Shown here: piece by piece, positions 33,517 to 39,604 of the stretch | How positions within the stretch are numbered: position 1 is the stretch's first letter | How the letters are laid out: every line of letters starts with the position of its first letter | DNA from: Burkholderiaceae bacterium | Lineage (GTDB): Bacteria; Pseudomonadota; Gammaproteobacteria; Burkholderiales; Burkholderiaceae_C | Direction: 5' to 3' | Assembly: GCA_913776825.1 (NCBI GenBank) | Contig: CAJYPV010000029.1 | Span: 1-39,604, forward strand | DNA: 39,604 nt | Translations under genes and position numbers: made by a program | The notes under the pieces: generated by a model | Seen by the model: only the letters and a program-made list of their open reading frames with translations | Told to the model about the DNA's origin: nothing | Databases searched by the model: none

Positions 33517-34170
33517 AACTCGTTCACGTTGCCGAACTTGGTGTACGTGGACGCCGAAATGAGCACCCGGCAGATGAGGGGTCAGGAGCTGAAGCGCAGC
33601 AAGGTGCGCCTCAATGACCCCCAGCGGCCTTCCTAGGCGCTCCTCCAGGACACGCCGGACCACCTGCTCGGTGCCCTCAAGTTCTCGCTCAAGAACCGCG
33701 ACTTGGTGCATGAAAACTTGGTACGGCACGCTCGCCTCCAACAGGCCAATTGCCAAACTGTATGAATAGACAGTATTGCCATGTTGGTGCACGCCCTCTG
33801 CCTCCGCAAGCTAGGTGTCAAGCTGACGCCGGCTGAGCTTCGCCTCCAGGCCCCTATCGTGGGGAACCTGCGCTTCATACTGAGCACGTATGAGAGGCGG
33901 GACGGGCGCGGTGCGTGGTACTGCTGCATCGTGCCGGAGGTGTGGGAGCTTGGAGGGACCCTGGAGCTGTACAGCGCGAAGCTGTTGAAGATCGAGTCGA
34001 GGGGCATCCTCATCGCCGGCATGGAGGAGTTCTGGGAGCGCAAGCGCTGCACCAGCTTCAGACAAACAGTGTGGGCGTGGCCTGCGCCGAGCGGGGATCA
34101 GAAGGTACCCCCACCAGGTGCCACCGTGGACTCGATGAGGTTCGTAAATGAACTGGCGGCGCTGGTCTGA
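33517..34170 (+). pseudogene. Unknown gene with two in-frame stops
   Basis: A single plus-strand phase stays strongly G/C-rich at third positions from about 33517 to the stop at 34170, but is broken by TAG at 33634 and TGA at 33763. The pieces read NSFTLPNLVYVDAEMSTRQM..., ALLQDTPDHLLGALKFSLKN... and, from an ATG at 33781, a 129-residue part with AWYCCIVPEVWELGGTLELY and RGILIAGMEEFWERKRCTSF. The last part alone could still be expressed. No family recognised. It lies directly upstream of an IS110-family element. Confidence 0.5.
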
Positions 34171-34253
34171 CCAACCCTCTGTCGTGGGTTTCAACATTAG
34201 CGCGGTCGACCGCAACAGAATCTGATCCTTGCTCGGCTTCATCGGGGGCTGCC

Positions 34254-35351
34254 ATGGATCTATCCGAAGTGCGCTTCGTAGGGCTGGACCTCGCAAAGCG
34301 CGTGTTCGCAGTCCAGCTCCAGTCTGCAGATGGTCACGACCTCGGCGCCAGGACCCTTGCCAGGGACGAGTTGGAGCCGTTCTTTGCCTCGTTGCCACCG
34401 TCGGTGATTGCAATGGAAGCCTGTGCAGGGGCTGGCTACTGGTGCGATGTCTTTAGCGCTCAGGGACACACGCCGCTGCCGCTGCATGCGCGTGCCGTTG
34501 CACGCCTTCGGATGGGCCCCAAGAACGACAAGAAGGACGCAGCGCTCATCTTGCTTGCCGCGCATCTTCCGGGCGCCCGCGCCGTGCTCGTGAAATCGAG
34601 GGATCAAATTGCTGCGCTTTCCCTGCATCGGATGCGAGAGTTGGTGCTCCGGCAGGAGACTGCATGCGCGAACCAACTGCTCGCCTTCTTTCTGGAGATG
34701 GGCAGCATCCGATGGAAGACTGCTCTCTCAATAAGGCAGGCTTCGGACGACGAGGTCAACGCTGAAGTCGTAGACATGCCAGCGGAAATGCAGTTCACCA
34801 TCCGCTCAAGTCTGACGCGGCTGCGTGCCGTCCATGCAGAGAACGTGGCCATAAAGAAGGCGCTACTGCGCTGGCACATAAGCCATGCCCGAAGCATCAC
34901 CTTGGCGTCGATCCCTGGCATCGGTTTTGGGGCGGCGACCGCGTTGACAGCATCGATTCCAGATCCACCGCCGTGGGCCTCAGGTCGAGCCTTCTCGGCG
35001 TACCTCGGCCTTGTTCCCATCCAACATTCTTCCGGCGACAGGCCGCGACTTGGGCACATCGGTCGCGGAGGGGACCACTACCTGAGGCGGGCACTCTTTC
35101 TCGCGAGCCGCAGCGCCGCAATGCTCTGCTATCGAAAGGCAGAAGGTCCGAGCAGCTTGGTGTCCCTATTGAATCGGAAGCCATTCAATGTGGCTGTGAG
35201 CGCTCATGCTGCGCGCTTGGCGAGGACGAGCTGTCAGATGTTGATCGACGGCACGAAGTTCGAGGAAACCGCAGCTTGGCGGCCTGTCCCTTTCAATGGA
35301 AAGGGCGATACTGCAGCCCGGAGGCGCGGCGAAGCGCCGCATGACAGTTGA
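34254..35351 (+). CDS. IS110-family transposase (IS1111 group)
   Basis: 365 residues. Recombinase with an N-terminal RuvC-like DEDD domain (Asp in VGLDLAKRVF, Glu in AMEACAGAGYW, Asp pair in GPKNDKKDAA) and a C-terminal serine-containing domain (LASIPGIGFGAATAL, then AYLGLVPIQHSSGDRPRLGH, GDHYLRRAL). ALSLHRMRELVLRQETACANQLLAF is characteristic of the IS1111 group. These enzymes recombine DNA under guidance of a bridge RNA encoded in the element's own non-coding end. The gene is intact, so the element may be active. Confidence 0.93.
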   Translation: MDLSEVRFVGLDLAKRVFAVQLQSADGHDLGARTLARDELEPFFASLPPSVIAMEACAGAGYWCDVFSAQGHTPLPLHARAVARLRMGPKNDKKDAALILLAAHLPGARAVLVKSRDQIAALSLHRMRELVLRQETACANQLLAFFLEMGSIRWKTALSIRQASDDEVNAEVVDMPAEMQFTIRSSLTRLRAVHAENVAIKKALLRWHISHARSITLASIPGIGFGAATALTASIPDPPPWASGRAFSAYLGLVPIQHSSGDRPRLGHIGRGGDHYLRRALFLASRSAAMLCYRKAEGPSSLVSLLNRKPFNVAVSAHAARLARTSCQMLIDGTKFEETAAWRPVPFNGKGDTAARRRGEAPHDS

Positions 35352-35545
35352 TCCCGAGCCCCATATGGAACTTCGAGTTCGCTCCATCGTTGGGGACTGT
35401 TTTGCGGAACTCCGAATGGACAATGGGACTTCGAGTCCGCCGAGTGGTAGGTGCCGCGCCTCTCTACGCTGAGATTAGTTGAACGCCTGTACTACGCACT
35501 GGGGCGAACTGCTGTGGCCTGGTACCCCCGTTCAACTGCTCACCT
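35352..35545 (+). ncRNA. Candidate bridge RNA (seekRNA) of the IS110-family element
   Basis: Non-coding flank after the transposase, where IS1111-group elements encode their guide RNA. It holds two nearly identical hairpins, GAACT-TCG-AGTTC (35368-35380) and GGACT-TCG-AGTCC (35426-35438), 58 bases apart, and a long-range perfect 9-bp pairing, AGTTGAACG (35477-35485) with CGTTCAACT (35529-35537). Ends and guide loops were not determined. Confidence 0.4.
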
Positions 35546-35547
35546 GT

Positions 35548-35745
35548 TCACCTGTTCCAAACGATGCACAGAGCTATGAAGCCGAAAGCGCAACTTGCCA
35601 CGCTCGCTAGGGGAAGCCAGCGGTCCCACTTTGCGATTCTCTTCGTTTCCTCCATCAGCTTCGCAATTTGCTTGCCGTAGTCGTCGCTCCGGGCGAGTAG
35701 CCGCGCATACTCGGCATTCACGTCGCTCGCATCTCGTGTATCCAT
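35548..35745 (-). CDS. Small C-tail-anchored membrane protein
   Basis: 65 residues from the ATG at 35745, which has a strong GGAGG ribosome site six bases upstream; the longer frame to 35799 is unlikely. The N-terminal half is a charged helix (AEYARLLARSDDYGKQIAKL, then MEETKRIAKW), followed by one hydrophobic helix, LPLASVASCAFGFIALCIVW, and a short Asn-Arg tail. Function unknown. It resembles small phage or element membrane proteins in layout only. Confidence 0.65.
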   Translation of the reverse strand: MDTRDASDVNAEYARLLARSDDYGKQIAKLMEETKRIAKWDRWLPLASVASCAFGFIALCIVWNR

Positions 35746-35912
35746 CGGACCTCCATAGGCACTGGAGAGTCTACGCAATGGACACCGAAGTTTTGGCAAA
35801 AATTTGTCTGGGGGTATTTGAGAAGCCCGGCAACGGAGTTCCCCCCGGTACCCCCTTCCCCATTCAGAACTAGGCGCAGCCTCGTCCGAAGAGTGAAGCC
35901 GTGCGGGGGAGT

Positions 35913-36107
35913 TCAGGCGCGGGTCATAGCTGCAAGCTGGTCCAACCCTCCGAAGATTGCCAAGTCCTCGTTGGGATACTCGCCTTCTAGGGGAAGCCGC
36001 AGTGGCTCGCCGATATCCTCGGGCGGCCGCAGCACGAGCACCGGTACAAAGGCCCCGCTTGGGGCCCTATCGGTCTCGATGTCTGCTGACCATCCATCGG
36101 TATCCAT
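35913..36107 (-). CDS. Small hypothetical protein
   Basis: 64 residues from the ATG at 36107 (MDTDGWSADIETDR), or 100 from further upstream; the shorter form is preferred because the preceding part has no conserved look. Sequence such as GAFVPVLVLRPPEDIGEPLR and LEGEYPNEDLAIFGGLDQ suggests a small folded beta-rich protein of the mobile gene pool. No family recognised. Confidence 0.5.
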   Translation of the reverse strand: MDTDGWSADIETDRAPSGAFVPVLVLRPPEDIGEPLRLPLEGEYPNEDLAIFGGLDQLAAMTRA

Positions 36108-36379
36108 AAGTGGTCCCGCCTTTGGGCTAGGTAACGAGTCCCTCACGACGCCGCGAAGCGGACTACACATCCGGGCTTCTGACTTTGCATCCGTTGCAAG
36201 TCGGGAACCGTTCAAGAACGCGGAACATGAGCATCAGCTAGGGCGCATGGGAGCATACACCAGCGGTATCCAGACGGACTACACCCAGCTATTCATCGGC
36301 CTTTCAAGCCGTCAGAGTAGAGGTTGCGTCGCTGATTACAGAGCCCATTTCGGGCACGAGCGGCGCGGTGGTGAGAACG

Positions 36380-36670
36380 ATGAGCAAGATGCTGACCCGC
36401 TTGGAACAGACTCTGATCGATGGCTTTGCGAAGGCTGCGGAATGGGCGGTTGGACTGCGGTGGGAAATCAAGACGACGCCACTTACCGACATTGAGTGCG
36501 AAGCCGAAGGCTTGCCACTTGGCTCATCAGTTCGCGACGTATTCTCGTTGCCTCTCGCGAATGGAGCACGGTGGCGACTCGCGGTCTACAACCATGGCGA
36601 CTTCATCGACGTGCGGATTCTGGGTTGGGCGATTGAAGTCCACTACCTCCCCAAGGTCCGCGCCCGATGA
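36380..36670 (+). CDS. Hypothetical protein, first gene of a two-gene operon
   Basis: 96 residues from the ATG at 36380 (GTG at 36368 or 36371 is possible). LTRLEQTLIDGFAKAAEWAV is a likely amphipathic helix; the rest (ARWRLAVYNHGDFIDVRILG, WAIEVHYLP) looks beta-rich. No family recognised. Its stop overlaps the next start by four bases (ATGA), so the products may be partners. Confidence 0.6.
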   Translation: MSKMLTRLEQTLIDGFAKAAEWAVGLRWEIKTTPLTDIECEAEGLPLGSSVRDVFSLPLANGARWRLAVYNHGDFIDVRILGWAIEVHYLPKVRAR

Positions 36671-37281
36671 GCCCAGATGAAGCAGCACTCATCCCGAAAT
36701 CGAGCCCCCTAACCCTAACGATGCGCAACGCCCGCGCAGCCTTGGAGCATGCAAGGTCACATGAGCGCCCTCGGCTTTTGGCTGAGCTTCACGGCAGACT
36801 TGCGCCCCACCTTTGGATTCGCCTCGTGGGGGAGTTTTGGACGCGATGCGACGGTGACCGTTATGCGCTTTCCGTGCTGATGCGCAACTTCACCAAATGG
36901 GACGCGCTGATGATTGCTCCCAGAGAGCGCGTGCTGTGGTTCAGCCTCCCGGAGCAGTTGGTCGTCTGGCGCGGCTGCTTTAGGGGGCTGAATGAGGACG
37001 GCTTGTCATATTCCGTGGACGTTGAGGGTGCTAGCCAATACCCGCTCCTGGGCCGCTTTCGTCGAAAGGACGCAGAGGCCATCCTCATCCGAGCAGTGGT
37101 CGACCGTTCCCAGTGCGTTGTCAAGGTGGACAGCGGTGTGATGGAGGTGCTCGTTCGCGCGGTCACATCCAAGACAACCTCTCCCCTGCGCGCGGATATG
37201 CCAACCGACCGCTACGACATCATGGAGCCGGCCAAGCCTCGCCGTTGCCGGCCCGGGTTGTGCCTTCGGGTCTCTTGCTAG
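36667..37281 (+). CDS. Hypothetical protein, possibly ADP-ribosyltransferase-like
   Basis: 204 residues. The part LPEQLVVWRGC, then GLSYSVDVEGASQYPLLGRF and a later string of valine-rich strands with Glu (MEVLVRAV), follows the layout of small phage and element proteins with an R-G / S-x-S / E pattern like ADP-ribosyltransferase folds. The match is by pattern only and the final Glu assignment is weak. The last 25 residues are basic and Cys-containing and look non-native. Coupled by ATGA to the 96-residue gene. Confidence 0.55.
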   Translation: MSPDEAALIPKSSPLTLTMRNARAALEHARSHERPRLLAELHGRLAPHLWIRLVGEFWTRCDGDRYALSVLMRNFTKWDALMIAPRERVLWFSLPEQLVVWRGCFRGLNEDGLSYSVDVEGASQYPLLGRFRRKDAEAILIRAVVDRSQCVVKVDSGVMEVLVRAVTSKTTSPLRADMPTDRYDIMEPAKPRRCRPGLCLRVSC

Positions 37282-37290
37282 GGCGCCCCC

Positions 37291-37932
37291 TTAAAGGCCC
37301 CAACTCTCCAGCAGTGCCGCCGCCTTCGCCGGATCGTCCTTGATGCGATAGACGGTCGCGCGTGGCACTCCGACCTGCGCTGCGATTGAGCTGGGGTTGT
37401 GGCCTAGCGCCATCAACTCCTGCACCTGGCCGAACTGGTCGCGGTCGAAGGTCGGCTTACGGCCCCTGTACTTGCTCGACCCTCCAGCGCCCTCACGGGC
37501 CATCTGGATCCCCGCCTTCTGGGCCTCCTTGGTCGCTTCGGCCTGAGCCTGGGCCGTGGCGGCCATGAAGGCAATCAGCGCATCCCGAACTGCCTTCTGG
37601 ATGGGGTCCTTCGTGGCGCCGTCGAAGGTCATTCCGTTGATGATGGTCTTGATGACCACGCCCCGCTGCATGAACGCGCGGATGGTCTCGGTGACATCCT
37701 CGTAGTTGCGCCCGAGGCGGTCGACCCAACGGACCACAATGACGTCCCCACGGCGCACCTTGTCGAGCAATCGGGCCCCGCCAGCGCGCTCGCTGAACTT
37801 GGTGCTCACGCCCGACACCCCTGCGTCCTCAATGACCTCATCCAGCTCGAAGCCGGCCGTCTCCGCTTGAGTGCGTTGGTGTCCGATGGTCTGCTCCGCC
37901 GAGCTGACCCGGGCATAGAGGAACGTCTGCAT
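37291..37932 (-). CDS. Serine recombinase (resolvase/invertase family)
   Basis: 213 residues. The ATG at 37932 gives the family start MQTFLYARVSSAEQT with the nucleophile Ser at position 10; a frame to 38181 adds unrelated residues. Then VVRWVDRLGRNYEDV (conserved Arg pair region), GVVIKTI, FMAATAQAQAEATKEAQKAG (E helix) and the C-terminal HTH, IAAQVGVPRATVYRI. Size and layout match small Tn3-type resolvases and DNA invertases. Three 15-bp-spaced repeats adjoin the start codon. No Tn3 transposase is present in the window. Confidence 0.93.
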   Translation of the reverse strand: MQTFLYARVSSAEQTIGHQRTQAETAGFELDEVIEDAGVSGVSTKFSERAGGARLLDKVRRGDVIVVRWVDRLGRNYEDVTETIRAFMQRGVVIKTIINGMTFDGATKDPIQKAVRDALIAFMAATAQAQAEATKEAQKAGIQMAREGAGGSSKYRGRKPTFDRDQFGQVQELMALGHNPSSIAAQVGVPRATVYRIKDDPAKAAALLESWGL

Positions 37933-38375
37933 GTTGTGTCCGTTGAAGTTGTGTCCGCATGATATGTGTCCACAACTCGGAAGGCAACCCTTGCGGACAC
38001 TGGATGGCCGCTGCGCGTCGCGTCCGCATGGCCATACCTCAGCGGACGGCCTGCTAAACCCTGACTCTCGACTAGACATCGCCGGGCCTTCATCTGCGGC
38101 CCTTGTCCCGCCCTGGCAGTTAGATAAGCGCAAACGTTGCTGAAGGACTGCCGGGGAAGCCTCGTGGTGGGCATCTATCAATCCGTAGTGGTCCGGCGCT
38201 CGCTCCCCGCGATTCGAGCCTGTGACTAAGGTTCCGCTGCCGCAGCCTGGAGGAGGTCGCTCCCCCGATGCTGGCTAAACCCCGATCCTCGGTGAAACAT
38301 CAGACATCGACGTATGGCGTCGTGCTGATCTGTTCCCCGCGCAGGCGCCCGTACCCGACCCTAAGAGAAAGACAC
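37933..38375. other. Divergent intergenic region of the serine recombinase
   Basis: 443 bases without a convincing gene. It holds the 15-bp-spaced repeats at 37935-37971 and an imperfect direct repeat: GCTAAACCC-TGACTCTCG at 38053-38070 and GCTAAACCC-CGATCCTCG at 38274-38291, each followed within 4 to 11 bases by AGACATCG(C/A)CG. It probably carries the promoters of both flanking genes and possibly recombination sites. Confidence 0.45.
37935..37971. repeat. Three TGTGTCC repeats at exact 15-bp spacing
   Basis: TGTGTCC begins at 37935, 37950 and 37965; the first two units extend to TTGTGTCCG. They abut the recombinase start codon at 37932. On the coding strand the repeat reads GGACACA. Likely binding sites for the recombinase or another regulator. 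Confidence 0.7.
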
Positions 38376-38810
38376 ATGACACCTGAAACCACACCAGCCA
38401 AGCGCCGACCCAAGAAACCTGAGCCAGGCCGAGAGGCCCCACCCTGGTGGCGCCATGCGCCCATCAGAGACGCGCAAGCCATCGACTGGACACCCGGTCG
38501 ACTCGTCAAGCTCCGCGCTCAGCTCCGCAACCTGTATTGGTCCAACCTGTGCCGTCCGCTCACCAGCGCAGAGATCAGCACCCTTCGCAGGCGCCTCGTT
38601 CAGACGGATTCGCGGGACGCAGTCGAAGACCACGAACTAGCCGAGTTGCTGACCCCCATGTACGGGTTCGAGGCTACCGCTGACGGGTGGAGCATCCCAG
38701 AGCTAGCTGAACATCTTGAACACGCAAAGGCCGAGGCAGAGCGTGCCAGTGCTCGCGGACAACGTGGCGCTCAGGCTCGCTGGCAGCAATCCTCAGAAAC
38801 CGGTGCGTGA
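38376..38810 (+). CDS. Hypothetical basic protein of the integrated element
   Basis: 144 residues from the ATG at 38376 (AGAGAAAG upstream); the longer frame to 38268 is not supported. The N-terminus is Lys/Pro-rich (AKRRPKKPEPGREAPPWWRH), the middle is helical (RLVKLRAQLRNLYW, SAEISTLRRRLVQT), and the end, EAERASARGQRGAQARWQ, resembles tails of some phage replication proteins. No family assigned. Confidence 0.6.
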   Translation: MTPETTPAKRRPKKPEPGREAPPWWRHAPIRDAQAIDWTPGRLVKLRAQLRNLYWSNLCRPLTSAEISTLRRRLVQTDSRDAVEDHELAELLTPMYGFEATADGWSIPELAEHLEHAKAEAERASARGQRGAQARWQQSSETGA

Positions 38811-39228
38811 TGCATGCACGCGGCATGCTTGCACATGGCAGATAGAGATAGAGACCAAGAGGGAGACTAAGAACGAGACCTGAGACGTAGACAGACACAC
38901 AGACAACAGAAGAAGAGGAAGATCAAGATTCCCGTTACGTGCCTTTTAACGGACTGCGTTGCCGCAGCCTGCCGCTCCGGCCCTTGACCTCCTTGCGCAA
39001 GCAACCCGTTCGCGCCTGTCCTTCTGCGTTCCTAACTTGCAGCACCTGCTGCAAATCCCTCCCGCGTGAATATTCGTTTGCCTGTCCCTGTGAGGGGATG
39101 GGGTCAGTAATCCCGCTGCATCGGTCATCCTCCAGGACTCTTTCAGAGCCCTAACTTCACACCTCAAGTCGCCTCAGCTAGGGCCCTCTCGGCTCTCGGC
39201 TGACTTACCCATTTCCGATTTTCATTCC
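38811..39228. other. Non-coding stretch with purine-rich tract
   Basis: 418 bases without a supported gene. It begins with repeated GCATGC hexamers (38814-38828), then a purine-rich tract (38840-38928), then a weak stem CCGTTA/TAACGG near 38932-38952. The remainder shows nothing recognisable. TGCCGCAGCCTG at about 38960 also occurs near 38238. Confidence 0.45.
38840..38928 (+). repeat. Purine-rich low-complexity tract
   Basis: About 89 bases in which A and G strongly outnumber C and T on the plus strand, with tandem GATAGA and AGAC-type units. Its origin is unclear. Confidence 0.6.
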
Positions 39229-39483
39229 ATGCCTCACATCTGCATCGTCCCGCATTGCGGCCTCCACATCACAGGGAAGTCCAACAAATGCAACGCACAT
39301 CGACTCGCCTTCAGGCGCCACGGTCATCCGCTTCAGGGCGGCATCAAGGTCCCCGAAATTGATCCCTACCGTTCTGCCATCAGGCGCCTCTGGAATGCCA
39401 ACGAAGCATCCGCAATCTGGACAGTGATTAAGGCACGCTGGTCTCGCTGCCTTGGACATGCTCAGAACGTCATCAACGACTGA
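39229..39483 (+). pseudogene. Small zinc-finger-like protein truncated by IS3
   Basis: 84 residues remain. CIVPHC and NKCNAHR (Cys-x4-Cys then Cys-x2-His) followed by RRHGHPLQGG resemble small HNH-associated or DNA-binding phage proteins that carry a treble-clef-like motif. The stop TGA at 39481-39483 is also the first three bases of an IS3-type end, so the true C-terminus has been lost. Confidence 0.6.
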
Positions 39484-39604
39484 AGCGCCCCGGATTTTGA
39501 GGAGGCTCAACACTCTGAGAGGATTGAGCCATGAGCAAGTCGAACAAGTTCTCACCCGAGGTGCGCGAGCGTGCCGTGAGGATGGTGCAGGAGCACCGAG
39601 GGGA
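39481..39604 (+). mobile_element. Left end of an IS3-family element
   Basis: The probable terminal inverted repeat begins TGAAGCGCCCCGG at 39481, a typical IS3-family end, and orfA starts 50 bases later with a GAGAGGA ribosome site. The element runs off the window. Confidence 0.75.
39531..39604 (+). CDS. IS3-family transposase OrfA, partial
   Basis: Only the first 24 codons are present: MSKSNKFSPEVRERAVRMVQ, then EHRG. This is the start of the HTH protein OrfA, which in IS3 elements binds the ends and is joined to OrfB by a -1 frameshift. Cut by the window edge. Confidence 0.88.
   Translation, partial: MSKSNKFSPEVRERAVRMVQEHRG

Larger units (their letters stand above)
34171..35545 (+). mobile_element. 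IS110-family (IS1111-like) insertion sequence
   Basis: Transposase gene plus short upstream and about 195-base downstream non-coding flanks. IS110 elements lack terminal inverted repeats, so the ends are approximate. Possible sub-terminal inverted repeats are GGGTTTCAAC (34186-34195) and GTTGAACGCC (35478-35487), 8 of 10 matching. A perfect 12-bp palindrome, GCGGTCGACCGC, stands at 34202-34213. Confidence 0.6.

Noticed and set aside
33511..33792. A 93-residue minus-strand frame opposite the interrupted plus-strand gene
   Set aside because: It looks protein-like in part, but third-position G/C bias favours the plus-strand phase here.
35778..35873. A 31-codon plus-strand frame (MDTEVLAKICLGVFEKPG...)
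   Set aside because: Too short and without a ribosome site or recognised family. It may be a remnant, but the evidence is insufficient to call it.
37933..38181. N-terminal extension of the serine recombinase to 38181
   Set aside because: Serine recombinases begin a few residues before the catalytic Ser, as they do from the ATG at 37932. The extension is unrelated and covers the repeat region.

Overview
The window looks like chromosome of a high-GC betaproteobacterium of the order Burkholderiales, probably near Roseateles, Mitsuaria or Rubrivivax. This rests on the strong G/C bias at third codon positions, the map-glnD pair, the operon running from a PIMT-like methyltransferase through a rhodanese to a TolC, and the protein families present. 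The genus is an inference, not a measurement.

Positions 1 to about 27,760 are ordinary core and near-core chromosome. Minus strand: a secreted Lys/Ala-rich protein, yaaA with a 2OG-Fe(II) oxygenase, and a TetR - PIMT-like - rhodanese - TolC run with a perfect inverted repeat over the TetR leader. Plus strand: uppP (TTG start), map, glnD, the tRNA 2-selenouridine synthase gene, and a secreted GH13 alpha-amylase with a CBM20 starch-binding domain. Then follow a two-domain FKBP isomerase, gluQ with a LysR regulator divergent from a pirin, an MdtD-like MFS pump, a Cof-type HAD phosphatase, prpE, an NlpC/P60 hydrolase, two membrane proteins (DUF2189-like and DUF2788-like), a Pro/Thr-rich TonB-like protein and an alpha/beta hydrolase.

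At 27,686-27,761 lies a complete tRNA-Ala(CGC), followed by a terminator and a 562-residue tyrosine integrase. From there to the right edge the sequence has the character of an integrated element: lower and patchier GC, many orphan genes, decayed genes and mobile elements. The contents are a GrlR-like protein, a frameshifted SRAP gene, a two-gene operon (two-helix membrane protein plus a cupin-like protein), a decayed stretch at 32.8-34.2 kb, an IS110/IS1111-type element with a structured 3' non-coding region, small orphan genes, a two-gene operon whose second product may be ADP-ribosyltransferase-like, a serine recombinase with three 15-bp-spaced repeats at its start, and the left end of an IS3-family element that truncates a small zinc-finger-like gene. 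No right attachment site was seen, so the element probably continues past the window.

The most promising points for new biology are the two-gene membrane/cupin operon (31,037-32,745), the candidate bridge RNA downstream of the IS110-family transposase, and the alpha-amylase that keeps all three catalytic acids but has replaced two otherwise conserved active-site histidines.
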